In this document: piece by piece, positions 20,363 through 29,434 of the stretch | How positions within the stretch are numbered: the stretch's first letter is position 1 | Layout of the letters: each line of letters starts with the position of its first letter | Origin: Candidatus Binataceae bacterium | Lineage (GTDB): Bacteria > Desulfobacterota > Binatia > Binatales > Binataceae | Reading direction: 5' to 3' | NCBI GenBank assembly: GCA_035650475.1 | Contig: DASRHP010000009.1 | Coordinates: forward strand, 62,001-126,000 | DNA length: 64,000 nucleotides | Notes under the pieces: generated by a model | Told to the model about the DNA's origin: nothing | The model's input: the letters and a program-made list of their open reading frames with translations, nothing else | Databases searched by the model: none | Program-made: the position numbers and the translations under genes

Positions 20363-21313
20363 CTAGTTGGCCGCCATGCTCTTCATCATCACGCTCGCTG
20401 CCGACGCTTCGGCGGTTCCCGGATGGTCACGCACGAGCTTCTGGAGCGTGAGCCGCGCGTCGAGCGGATCATTGGTTCGCAGGAAGGCCTGCGCTTCGCG
20501 CAACTGGGCGCTGGCGGCGAAGCGTCCGCGCGGATAGCGCATCGCGAGGTCGTTGAATTGCAGGATCGCCTGGTTGTAGTTGGCTGAGTCGCGCGCGCCG
20601 AGCTCGAAAAGCGCGTTGGCCGAGAAATACTCGGCCGGCTCGGTCAGGGCCGACTTCGGATGGGTGCGCTGGAAGGCCTGGAATTTCTTGATCGCATCCG
20701 GATAGCGGCCGGCTTTCATGTCCACCAGGCCGTCGTAGTAAAGGCGCGAGCCCGGCTCGGAGCTGTTGCGCGCAGCCGCTATCTCCTGGCCGATCAGATC
20801 TCGCCATGAGGGAATCTCGGGCAGCGAAGGTGGCGGCGTGGCAGCCGGTATGGCGGGAGCCGCTGCGCCGGGGGCGAGCGCCGCCGTCGCCGCATTCGAG
20901 CCGGTACCTGCGGTCCCGGGTGCGCTCGCTCCCGCAGCACCCGGCACTCCGGTCGCTTCGGGGACGCCTGCGGCCCCCGGCACGCCGGGGGCTCCGCTCG
21001 GCACGGCAGCCGAGGCGCCGGTAAAGGTGTTCATCTGCGATTCGAGCTTGGCCAGGCGATCGTTGATTGAGGCGAGCTGTTTGCCGCCGCGTGCGCCGCC
21101 GCTGTGCTGCAATTCGGTTACGCGGTCGTTCAGCCGCGAAACTTCTTCCTGCAACTGGTTCATCTGCTGGCGATCGTTGGCGATCATCTCGCGCAGCGAT
21201 TGCTCATTCTGCGAAAGGGTGTCCATGTCTGCGCGCGCGGCGCATCCCGCACCCAGCGCGGCGGCGACGAGCGCCGCCAAGGACCATCGGAGACGGCGGT
21301 TATCGAGAAACAC
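20363..21313 (-). CDS. cpoB: Tol-Pal system protein CpoB/YbgF, lipoprotein-like
   Basis: Cell-division coordinator linking Tol-Pal to septal peptidoglycan synthesis. GTG at 21313 gives 316 residues: an N-terminal signal with a lipobox-like LGAGC (so possibly a lipoprotein, unlike E. coli CpoB), a coiled coil (EQSLREMIANDRQQMNQLQ), and an unusual Gly-Pro-Ala linker of collagen-like triplets (GVPGAAGVPEATGVP). A C-terminal TPR domain with the YbgF family signature follows (LYYDGLVDMKAGRYPDAI, FQRTHPKSALTEPAEYF). It follows pal by 14 bp. The frame continues upstream to 21532 inside pal, but that part is not a protein N-terminus. Confidence 0.88.
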   Translation of the reverse strand: MFLDNRRLRWSLAALVAAALGAGCAARADMDTLSQNEQSLREMIANDRQQMNQLQEEVSRLNDRVTELQHSGGARGGKQLASINDRLAKLESQMNTFTGASAAVPSGAPGVPGAAGVPEATGVPGAAGASAPGTAGTGSNAATAALAPGAAAPAIPAATPPPSLPEIPSWRDLIGQEIAAARNSSEPGSRLYYDGLVDMKAGRYPDAIKKFQAFQRTHPKSALTEPAEYFSANALFELGARDSANYNQAILQFNDLAMRYPRGRFAASAQLREAQAFLRTNDPLDARLTLQKLVRDHPGTAEASAASVMMKSMAAN

Positions 21314-21327
21314 GGCGCGGACTCCGG

Positions 21328-21903
21328 CTATTGGCCGACCACGAAGTGGTCGCGACGGTTCTCCGCCCAGCATTGGTCGGTATCTTCGGTGCAAAGCGGA
21401 AGCTCCTTGCCGTAGCTGATGGTGGACATGCGGTCGGCCGCGATACCCAGCGTGCTCAGGTAGTCCTTGGCAGCCTGGGCGCGCTTGGCGCCGAGGGCCA
21501 GATTGTACTCCTCGGAACCGCGATTGTCGCAATGGCCCTCGATCTGAACGCGCGCCTTGGGATTCTTGGTCAGCCAGTCGGCATTGCTCTTGAGGATCTC
21601 ACCGTCCTGCGGGCGGATCGAGTAGTCGTTGTAGTCGAAGTGGATGTCGCTGAGCGGTCCCTGTCCGCCCTTGCCAAGCATCCCTTTCTGGAATTCGGCA
21701 AGCGAGCTGCCGCCGCCTGCGCCGACCCCAGTCTCGCCCATCCCCGCGCCGGCGGCGCCTTGGCCGGGCTGCGTAGCTTGCTGCGAGGAGCAGCCTGCGG
21801 CCAGCGCGAGAGCCAGCGCGGCCGCCGCCGTGACGAACGCGGCGCGCCCGAATCCTTGCCTCCTAACCACCCATCCACCACGACCACGCGGGAGAACTGT
21901 CAT
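21328..21903 (-). CDS. pal: Peptidoglycan-associated lipoprotein Pal
   Basis: Outer-membrane lipoprotein that binds peptidoglycan and TolB. The 191-residue protein has a long signal ending in the lipobox LALAAGCSS, a Gly/Ala spacer, and an OmpA-like domain with IHFDYNDYSIRPQDGEIL and IEGHCDNRGSEEYNLALG (the diaminopimelate-binding Asp and Arg region). Start ATG at 21903 is favoured by GGAGG 9 nt upstream, and it makes the gene overlap tolB by 41 bp. GTG at 21870 would give a more usual signal length. The C-terminus contains two Cys (LCTEDTDQCW) that may form a disulfide. Confidence 0.93.
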   Translation of the reverse strand: MTVLPRGRGGWVVRRQGFGRAAFVTAAAALALALAAGCSSQQATQPGQGAAGAGMGETGVGAGGGSSLAEFQKGMLGKGGQGPLSDIHFDYNDYSIRPQDGEILKSNADWLTKNPKARVQIEGHCDNRGSEEYNLALGAKRAQAAKDYLSTLGIAADRMSTISYGKELPLCTEDTDQCWAENRRDHFVVGQ

Positions 21904-23197
21904 CGCCATTATCCTCCATCAAGGCAGAAATGATCTTGCCGGTTTGCGTTTGCGTATTGACCTGCATCAAGTACAGCCGCTCGACGCCGCCGCGGCGCGA
22001 GCTGAACACCAGGTAGCGGCCGTCGGGCGACCACGACGGCGACTGATTTGACCCCGTCTGGGTCAGTTGGGTCGCCTGCCCGCCGGCGGTCGGAATCAGG
22101 AAGATGTTGAACGCGCCGCCAATGCGGCTTTGGTAGGCCAGCCATTTGCCGTCGGGCGAGAGCGCCGGCGAGGTGTTGTAGTTGCCTTGGTAGGTGACCC
22201 GGCGTGCGTCACCGCCGGACAGGCTCATCACGTAGATCTGCGGTGTGCCCGAGCGATCCGAAGTAAAGGCGAGTATGCCACCGTCGGCGGAAACCACCGG
22301 GTTGACGTTGATCGTGTTGCCCCGCGTAAGCGGCCGAATCTCCTGGCCGCTACGATCGAGCAGATAGAGATTGGTGTGACCGCCGTGCTCGATTGCCGCG
22401 ACGACTCGGGCGCCGTCAGGCGTTAGTGTGCCGCCCACCATCATCCCGCGTGCGCTCTGGATCCTGATTTCGGTCCGCCGGGCGATATCGAACAGGTACA
22501 GCGCCGGCTCGCCGGTCTTGTAGGACAAATAGAGCACCTCGCGCGGGCCGCGCGCGAACTGCGGAAACAGGTTAATCGTCGGGTTGTCGGTGACGCGGAA
22601 GAGGTCGCCGCCGTCGGGCGCCGCCAGATAGACTTCCTTGAAGCGTCCGCCGCGGGTCGAGACGAACGCGATCCGGCTGTCGAACGGGCCCCTGGTGCCG
22701 GTGGCCGCCTTGAGCACCGAGTCGGCGAACCGTCGCGCCATCTGCGCCACGTCGGCCGGCCCCCCGTTGAAGCGCGTGCCGAACATCCGCCGCTGCTGGG
22801 CGACGTCGAAGAGCAGCGCCTCGAGCGAGATCTGGCCGTCCTTGACAGTCACCGCCCCCTTGACCAGGAAGTCGGCGTTGATCGAGCTCCAGTCAGCGAA
22901 GTTGAACTGGCCGAGGTCGTAGCCCGACTTTTGCGCATCCTCGATGTAGGCTTTAGGCGGGATGAGCCTGAAAAAGCCGCTGAGCTCGAGATCGCGGCGC
23001 AGGACGCGCACGAAATGGTCGGAGACCGTCTGCTGATCATCACCCCCGAGGTTCTTGAGTTCAGAGACCGCGATCGGGGCGAGTGTCGAGCCGGGGCCGA
23101 CGATCGACATCTTGATCGGCTGCGCCGATGCGCGCGAGGCGCTCGCTACGAGGGTCAGCACGACAGTCAAGAGTCCAGGGATAAGCCGCCTCATCAT
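21863..23197 (-). CDS. tolB: Tol-Pal periplasmic beta-propeller protein TolB
   Basis: Periplasmic partner of Pal and TolA. The 444-residue protein has a signal peptide (LIPGLLTVVLTLVASASRASA), an N-terminal alpha/beta domain (VSELKNLGGDDQ, LIPPKAYIED), then a six-bladed propeller of TolB/PD40 repeats (LSPDGKWLAYQSRIGG, SPSWSPDGRYLVFSSRRGG, VSADGGILAFTSDRSG). Tandem ATG codons at 23197 and 23194 follow GGAAGG; either could be used. tolA ends 80 bp upstream and pal begins inside its 3' end. Length matches the family (about 430). Confidence 0.94.
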   Translation of the reverse strand: MMRRLIPGLLTVVLTLVASASRASAQPIKMSIVGPGSTLAPIAVSELKNLGGDDQQTVSDHFVRVLRRDLELSGFFRLIPPKAYIEDAQKSGYDLGQFNFADWSSINADFLVKGAVTVKDGQISLEALLFDVAQQRRMFGTRFNGGPADVAQMARRFADSVLKAATGTRGPFDSRIAFVSTRGGRFKEVYLAAPDGGDLFRVTDNPTINLFPQFARGPREVLYLSYKTGEPALYLFDIARRTEIRIQSARGMMVGGTLTPDGARVVAAIEHGGHTNLYLLDRSGQEIRPLTRGNTINVNPVVSADGGILAFTSDRSGTPQIYVMSLSGGDARRVTYQGNYNTSPALSPDGKWLAYQSRIGGAFNIFLIPTAGGQATQLTQTGSNQSPSWSPDGRYLVFSSRRGGVERLYLMQVNTQTQTGKIISALMEDNGDDSSPAWSWWMGG

Positions 23198-23277
23198 TTC
23201 CTTCCACCCGCCGCCTGCGCCCGCGCGCCGCGGCTCGTGCCGCATGCGCGCGCGGATCTGCCGCCTCCTCCTTCAGC

Positions 23278-24318
23278 CTAGGATTTTAACTCGCCCAACT
23301 TGAAGACCGCCTCCACCCCTTCGGCAAACTGCGGGCGGTACTTTTCAGGCGGCGGCGGAAACGGCGCCGCGCGCCGGATCGCGCGGATCACCGAGTCGTC
23401 GAAGGCCGGGTCGCGCGAGCTCTGGGTCACCTTCACCCCGGTCAACTGGCCGTCAGTACCGATCGCGAAGGTCACGCTGGCGGTGAGGTCGCTGCTGCCG
23501 CCGCCCGCGAAACTCCAGGCCTTCTTAATCCGCTCCTGCACCGTACGATAGTAGAGCAGAAACTGGAGGTCCTGTTGAATCCCCGCGCTGCCGGTGCCCG
23601 CGCCGACGCCGTAGCCCGAGCCTTCGCTCGGCACGTTGGCAACCACCGGTCCGCCGCCGGCCGGCCCGTTGGTCTTTTGCGCCTCGGAGAGTTTGCGATG
23701 TTCGAGGTCTTCCTTGAGCAGCTGCTGCTTGAGCGCGGCGAGCCGCGCCTTTACGTCGGGCGTGGGCTCCGCGCGTGCCGTCACGATCTTGCGTTCCGGC
23801 TCGCGCCGCCGCTCGCTGCGCTTGGGCGTGGGCGTCGGAGTGGGGCGCTGGCGGTGGCGCCGCGGCTTTGGTGTCGGATGAGGAGTCGGCGCGCGGGCCG
23901 GCTCGGGGGTCGGTTCGCGGGTAGGCTCGGGCGTAGGCCTGGGCGTGCGCTCGGCAATCGGTGTGGGAGTCGGAGTGCCGAGCGTGTTGAGCGCGATCAC
24001 GTTCTTATCGTTCTCCGGCGCAGGAAGCGGGGCCTTGGGGCGTTCGACGGCCGGTTTCTTGTGTTCCTCCCTGCGCGCCTTAGCCCGATGCTCCGGCCCC
24101 AGGCGCGGCAGATGGGTACCGAGGTCGCCGGCCGGGAGCTGATCGACGATCTTGACCGTATAGCTGGGCGGCGGAGCGCTCGGTTGATGGAAGTATGAGG
24201 GCAGAATAACCAGCACCAGCGCGAAGAAGATCGCGTGGCCGAGCCCCGAGAGAATGATCGCGCCGGTGTAGCCCCAGCGCTCCGAGCGCTCGCGGCCCTC
24301 AAGGTTTGGTGCTGCCAC
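23278..24318 (-). CDS. tolA: TolA/TonB-like energy-transducing protein
   Basis: Inner-membrane protein spanning the periplasm and coupling TolQR motion to TolB-Pal. 346 residues: one N-terminal transmembrane helix (GAIILSGLGHAIFFALVLVI) with the conserved Ser-His in the membrane segment, a long Pro-rich stretch rich in Pro-Thr and Pro-Glu dipeptides (about 110-190), a charged helical part (AALKQQLLKEDLEHRKLSE), and a TonB/TolA C-terminal domain (VQERIKKAWSF, ASVTFAIGTDGQLTGVKV, SVIRAIRRAAPFPPPP). The PT-rich stretch replaces the Ala/Lys helix of E. coli TolA. It overlaps tolR by 20 bp. Confidence 0.9.
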   Translation of the reverse strand: MAAPNLEGRERSERWGYTGAIILSGLGHAIFFALVLVILPSYFHQPSAPPPSYTVKIVDQLPAGDLGTHLPRLGPEHRAKARREEHKKPAVERPKAPLPAPENDKNVIALNTLGTPTPTPIAERTPRPTPEPTREPTPEPARAPTPHPTPKPRRHRQRPTPTPTPKRSERRREPERKIVTARAEPTPDVKARLAALKQQLLKEDLEHRKLSEAQKTNGPAGGGPVVANVPSEGSGYGVGAGTGSAGIQQDLQFLLYYRTVQERIKKAWSFAGGGSSDLTASVTFAIGTDGQLTGVKVTQSSRDPAFDDSVIRAIRRAAPFPPPPEKYRPQFAEGVEAVFKLGELKS

Positions 24319-24760
24319 CGCGCGACTTGCCAGCCGCCGCTGCGTCCTCGCCCGGCGCCGGCATCTCCGTCACCATCCCGACGTTCTCGATTCCCGCCGC
24401 CCGGATCGCCGCCATCGTCCGAATCACCGCCCCGTACGGCACGTCCTCGTCGGCGCGCACGAAGACCTGGCGATCGGGCCGCTCGCCCGAGATCGCCTGG
24501 AGCTTCTCGGTGAGCTGATCGAGGGTGAGCCGGGCGTCGTTGAGATAGACGTCCTGGCTGCGCGTGATAGAAACCACGAACTGCTGTTCCTTGCCCGGCA
24601 GCGCGGCGGCCTTGATCCGCGGCACGTTGACCTCGACGCCCTGCTGGATGATCGGCGCGGTGACCATGAAGATCACCAGCAGCACGAGCATCACGTCCAC
24701 CAGCGGCGTGACGTTGATCTGCGAGACGAACTGGCCGCGCTGTCCGGGTTCGAAAGCCAT
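24299..24760 (-). CDS. tolR: Biopolymer transport protein TolR/ExbD
   Basis: Proton-channel subunit that works with TolQ. From the ATG at 24760 it has 153 residues: a cytoplasmic start, a single transmembrane helix containing the essential Asp (PLVDVMLVLLVIFMVTAP), and a periplasmic domain with VYLNDARLTLDQL and VFVRADEDVPYGAVIRTMA, the classic ExbD/TolR signature. It sits between tolQ (26 bp) and tolA (20-bp overlap), which identifies it as TolR rather than ExbD. The longer frame to 25021 is an overlap on tolQ and is rejected. Confidence 0.95.
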   Translation of the reverse strand: MAFEPGQRGQFVSQINVTPLVDVMLVLLVIFMVTAPIIQQGVEVNVPRIKAAALPGKEQQFVVSITRSQDVYLNDARLTLDQLTEKLQAISGERPDRQVFVRADEDVPYGAVIRTMAAIRAAGIENVGMVTEMPAPGEDAAAAGKSRGGSTKP

Positions 24761-24786
24761 CGCTTGCGCGCTCGGCGCGGGCGCCC

Positions 24787-25500
24787 CTAGGTCAGGAAGT
24801 GGCGCTCGGCGATATTGAGAAACTCCGAGGTGAAGTTCTCCATCTCGGTCGCCAGCTCGCGCACGCGCGCGATGAAGTAGTTGTAGAACATCTGCGCCGG
24901 AATCGCGGCAACCAGCCCCACGGCGGTGGTGATCAACGCTTCGGCGATCCCGGGCGCGACCGCCTGGATATTCGACGAATGCGCGGCCGACAGTCCGATG
25001 AATGCGGTCATGATCCCCCACACCGTTCCGAACAGCCCGATGAACGGGCAGGTCGAACCGGTGGTGGCGAGAAAGGTGATGCCTTTTTCGAGCTTGGTCG
25101 TCTCGACGTTGGCCTGGCGGCGCATCGCGCGCGTTACGTTGTCCACGCCGCCGAGGTCGGTCGAAAAGCCGCCCTCGGCGCCGACCGCTTGGCGCTTGGC
25201 GCGGGTGAGCTGGAGCAGCTCCTGATAGCCTGCGCGGAAGACCTGGGCGACCGGGCTGCGGGTCAGGCCGACGCTGCCGCTATGGATCGCGGCGAGGTTC
25301 TTGGATTCCCAGAAGAGCGTGATGAAGCGTTCCGACTCACGCCGCGCGTGCGAGATCTGGTTGAGCTTGTAGATGATGATGCCCCAGCTCACGACCGAAA
25401 ACGCGACCAGCGCCCAGAGCACCCCCTGGACTACCGGGCCGGTGCCGAACAGCAGTTCGGCCACCCCGATTCCGCCGGGGCCACCTAACTCATGGGGCAT
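24787..25500 (-). CDS. tolQ: Biopolymer transport protein TolQ
   Basis: MotA/TolQ/ExbB proton-channel protein of 237 residues with three transmembrane helices: near the N-terminus (VLWALVAFSVVSWGIIIYKL) and two in the C-terminal half (GTVWGIMTAFIGLSAAH; ALITTAVGLVAAIPAQMFYN). The family motif around the second helix, TTGSTCPFIGLFGTVWGIM, is typical although it has Cys where Ala or Pro is common. First gene of tolQ-tolR-tolA-tolB-pal-cpoB, behind the promoter at 25532-25556. ATG at 25500 is preceded by a modest purine-rich site. Confidence 0.96.
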   Translation of the reverse strand: MPHELGGPGGIGVAELLFGTGPVVQGVLWALVAFSVVSWGIIIYKLNQISHARRESERFITLFWESKNLAAIHSGSVGLTRSPVAQVFRAGYQELLQLTRAKRQAVGAEGGFSTDLGGVDNVTRAMRRQANVETTKLEKGITFLATTGSTCPFIGLFGTVWGIMTAFIGLSAAHSSNIQAVAPGIAEALITTAVGLVAAIPAQMFYNYFIARVRELATEMENFTSEFLNIAERHFLT

Positions 25501-25531
25501 ACCACTTCCACTCCACCGTGGGATTGAACGT

Positions 25532-25556
25532 ATTATACGGATTTCCTTGCAGTCAA
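25532..25556 (-). promoter_or_regulatory. Candidate sigma-70 promoter of the tol operon
   Basis: On the minus strand a perfect TATAAT (25537-25532) lies about 31 nt before the tolQ ATG, which stands out in this GC-rich sequence. TTGACT (25556-25551) is upstream, but the spacer is only 13 bp, shorter than the usual 16-18, so the -35 assignment is doubtful. Confidence 0.5.
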
Positions 25557-26816
<1,260 letters not shown>

Positions 26817-26858
26817 ACGCGCCACGCGCGCACATTGGTTACCGGTTACCGCTGAGTT

Positions 26859-28037
26859 ATGCCCGCGCTTGAGCTGACCCAACTTAGGCTCGACGGCCGC
26901 AAGGCGCTGGTGCGATGCGACTTCAACGTGCCGCTGCGCGAAGGGCGCATCGCCGACCCGGCGCGCGTGGAGGCGAGCCTCGACACCATCCGCTACATTC
27001 TCGCCCAGGGCGGCGCCGCCGTGCTCTGCTCGCATCTCGGTCGCCCCAAGGAACGGACGCCCGAGCTCAGCCTCAAACCGGTCGCCGAGTATCTCAGCAC
27101 CGCGCTGGGAGTGAAGGTTGCGCTGGCTCCTGATTGCATCGGCGAGGTGACGCTGCGGATGGTCGCCGGGCTCAAGCCCGGCGGCGCACTGCTGCTCGAG
27201 AACCTGCGCTTCCATCCCGAGGAGGAGGCCAACGACCGCGACTTCGCGCACGAGCTCGCCCGCGGCAAGGACGTTTACGTCAACGACGCTTTCGGCTCGG
27301 CCCATCGCGCGCACGCCTCGACCGTCGGGGTGACGCGCTATCTGACCGAGCGCGCGGCGGGCTTCCTGATGATGCGCGAGCTGAAGGCGCTGAGCGTGTT
27401 GCTCGAAAATCCGGCGCGCCCCTACGTCGCGATTCTCGGCGGGGCCAAGGTCTCCGACAAGATCGAGGTCATCCGCAACCTGCTGACGCGGGTGGACGCA
27501 ATCCTGATCGGTGGCGCAATGGCCTACACGTTCCTGCGCGCGCGCGGCGTCGACGTCGGCCGCTCGCGCGTCGAGGAGGACAAGCTCGAGCTCGCGCGCG
27601 ACCTGATGTCCGAGGCGATACGCCGCAAGCTGAGGCTCGTGCTGCCAGTCGATCACGTCGTCGCGGCCTCGCCCGAGGAGGGCACCGCCGAGACCGCCGA
27701 GACGATCCCGGCCGACCGGATGGGCCTCGACATCGGGCCGCGCACCATCCAGGAGTTCATCGCGCACTTGGCCGGGGCGAAGACCGTGGTGTGGAACGGC
27801 CCGCTGGGCTACTTCGAGCTGCCCGCCTTCGCCCACGGCACGCTGCGAGTGGGCGAGGCATTGGCCAACCAGCCCGGCGTTTTCAGCGTGATCGGCGGGG
27901 GCGACACCGCGGCGGCGCTTTCGGGCCATCCGTGGTCGGCGCGCTTCAGTCATATCTCGACCGGTGGCGGTGCGACTCTGGAGTACCTCGAAGGGCGGGA
28001 GCTGCCGGGAGTCAAGGCGCTCGAAACCCAGAGCTGA
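26859..28037 (+). CDS. pgk: Phosphoglycerate kinase
   Basis: Transfers phosphate from 1,3-bisphosphoglycerate to ADP. 392 residues, the standard length. Visible motifs: RKALVRCDFNVPLREGRI (substrate loop), CSHLGRPKERTPELSLKPV, LLLENLRFHPEEEANDRDF, VNDAFGSAHRAHAST, the hinge/nucleotide region ILGGAKVSDKIEVI, and SVIGGGDTAAAL with STGGGATLEYLEGRELPG at the C-terminus. Second gene of the glycolytic operon, 42 bp after gap and 59 bp before tpiA. No strong ribosome-binding site is seen, but the start fits the family. Confidence 0.97.
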   Translation: MPALELTQLRLDGRKALVRCDFNVPLREGRIADPARVEASLDTIRYILAQGGAAVLCSHLGRPKERTPELSLKPVAEYLSTALGVKVALAPDCIGEVTLRMVAGLKPGGALLLENLRFHPEEEANDRDFAHELARGKDVYVNDAFGSAHRAHASTVGVTRYLTERAAGFLMMRELKALSVLLENPARPYVAILGGAKVSDKIEVIRNLLTRVDAILIGGAMAYTFLRARGVDVGRSRVEEDKLELARDLMSEAIRRKLRLVLPVDHVVAASPEEGTAETAETIPADRMGLDIGPRTIQEFIAHLAGAKTVVWNGPLGYFELPAFAHGTLRVGEALANQPGVFSVIGGGDTAAALSGHPWSARFSHISTGGGATLEYLEGRELPGVKALETQS

Positions 28038-28096
28038 GGCGCCGGCGCGGCGCCGCGGTGCGACCGAATCGATCGTTGAGAGCGGGAGAGAACGCG

Positions 28097-28870
28097 ATGC
28101 GCAGGAAAATGCTTGCCGCAAACTGGAAAATGAACCTGACGCCGCTCGAGGCGCGCCAGCTTGTGCGCGCGCTGCGCGCCGTGCTCGATCGCGAGGCGGC
28201 GGCGCTCGCACGCGACCGCGACGTCCTTGTCGCGCCGCCCTTCATCTCGATTCCGGCGGTTGCCCAGGAGCTGGCCGGCTCGAATATCGCCCTCGGCGCG
28301 CAGAACATGCACTTCGAGGAGAAGGGCGCGTTCACCGGCGAAATATCGGCGCCAATGCTGCGCGCGCTCGGCGTTACCCACGTCATCCTTGGCCACTCCG
28401 AGCGCCGTCACCTCTTCGGCGAGAGCGACGAACTGATAAATCGCAAGGTCCGCGCCGCGGTCGCCCACCGCCTCGTCCCGATCCTGTGCGTCGGCGAAAC
28501 CCAAGCCGAGCACGACGCCGGTCGCACCACCGAGGTGGTCCTGCGCCAGACACTGCTCGGGCTCGACGGGCTGGAGGCGAAGGAGGCGGCGCGCGCGATT
28601 ATGGCCTACGAGCCCGTGTGGGCGATCGGGACCGGGCGCAATGCCACTCCCGAGCAGGCTTCGCTCGTCCACGGCGCGATCCGTCACGTCCTCAGCGAGC
28701 ACTTTGGCAAGGAGACCGCCGAGACGATCCGTATCCTGTACGGCGGCAGCGTTACCCCCGACAACGTCGACGCGCTAATCGGAAGCCCCGATATTGACGG
28801 GGCTTTGGTCGGCGGGGCAAGCTTAAAGGCCGATTCGTTCGCCCGCATCGTGCGGGCGCGGATGGTCTGA
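28097..28870 (+). CDS. tpiA: Triosephosphate isomerase
   Basis: Interconverts dihydroxyacetone phosphate and glyceraldehyde-3-phosphate. From the ATG at 28097 (GGGAGAG upstream) it has 257 residues. Catalytic Lys is in AANWKMNLT, the electrophilic His in ILGHSERRHLFGE, catalytic Glu in AYEPVWAIGTGRNATPEQ (including loop 6), and the phosphate loop in ILYGGSVTPDN and ALVGGASL. Third gene of gap-pgk-tpiA-secG. The open frame upstream to 27134 is a shadow of pgk. Confidence 0.97.
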   Translation: MRRKMLAANWKMNLTPLEARQLVRALRAVLDREAAALARDRDVLVAPPFISIPAVAQELAGSNIALGAQNMHFEEKGAFTGEISAPMLRALGVTHVILGHSERRHLFGESDELINRKVRAAVAHRLVPILCVGETQAEHDAGRTTEVVLRQTLLGLDGLEAKEAARAIMAYEPVWAIGTGRNATPEQASLVHGAIRHVLSEHFGKETAETIRILYGGSVTPDNVDALIGSPDIDGALVGGASLKADSFARIVRARMV

Positions 28871-28904
28871 GGCGCAAAGCCGAAGGAATCAGGTAGAAGT
28901 TCGG

Positions 28905-29294
28905 ATGGTTACGGCCGTAATCGCGGTCCACGTCATAATCTGCATCGCGCTGGTCGTGGTGATCCTGCTCCAGCAGGGCAAGGGCGCCGAGATCGGCGCG
29001 GTCTTCGGCGGCTCCAGTCAGACCGTCTTTGGCGCCAGCGGCGCGGGCAACGTGCTGACCAAGACAACGTGGGCGATGGCCGCGGTGTTCTTCGCGACCT
29101 CGATCTTTCTCGCCTACGCTTCGGCCCGGCGGATCACGGGCAGCATTTTCGGCTATGGCGGCCGGAGCCTGATGAGCAAGAAGGTCACGGTACCGGCGGC
29201 GCCTCCGCTGCCGTCAGCGCCGGCCGCTCCGAAGGCGCCGGTACAGGGCGCGCCCGGTGCTCCCGCCCAGAGCGCCCCGCAGCCGAAGCACTAA
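28905..29294 (+). CDS. secG: Preprotein translocase subunit SecG
   Basis: Auxiliary inner-membrane subunit of the SecYEG channel. 129 residues: two transmembrane helices (VIICIALVVVILLQQGKG and TWAMAAVFFATSIFLAYA) flanking the conserved GGSSQTVFGASGAGNVLTK loop. A Pro/Ala-rich C-terminal tail of about 45 residues follows (APAAPKAPVQGAPGAPA), longer than in short SecG proteins. It ends the glycolytic operon 34 bp after tpiA and is followed by tRNA-Leu(GAG), the same secG-tRNA-Leu arrangement seen in E. coli. Confidence 0.94.
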   Translation: MVTAVIAVHVIICIALVVVILLQQGKGAEIGAVFGGSSQTVFGASGAGNVLTKTTWAMAAVFFATSIFLAYASARRITGSIFGYGGRSLMSKKVTVPAAPPLPSAPAAPKAPVQGAPGAPAQSAPQPKH

Positions 29295-29347
29295 CGCCCC
29301 GGTCTGGGCAGCGCCGAGGAAAGGCGGCCGCGAGCGCGGCAATCAGT

Positions 29348-29434
29348 GCGCGGGTGGTGGAACAGGCAGACACGCGAGTTTGAGGGGCTCGTGGTAGAAA
29401 TACCGTGCGGGTTCAAGTCCCGCCCCGCGCACCA
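29348..29434 (+). tRNA. tRNA-Leu (anticodon GAG)
   Basis: An 87-nt class II tRNA with encoded CCA. The acceptor arm pairs GCGCGGG (29348-29354) with CCCGCGC (29424-29430), followed by A and CCA. The anticodon stem-loop is CGAGT-TTGAGGG-GCTCG with anticodon GAG, which reads CUC/CUU leucine codons. A long variable arm (GGTA-gaaa-TACC) and the T loop GTTCAAGTC are intact. The divergent-strand radical SAM gene stops inside the T arm, so the last 22 nt overlap its 3' end. Confidence 0.96.

Noticed and set aside
29348..29434. tRNA-Leu as attachment site for a genomic island
   Set aside because: No integrase, direct repeat of the tRNA 3' end or mobile genes are adjacent; xerC is about 19 kb away and is a chromosomal recombinase.
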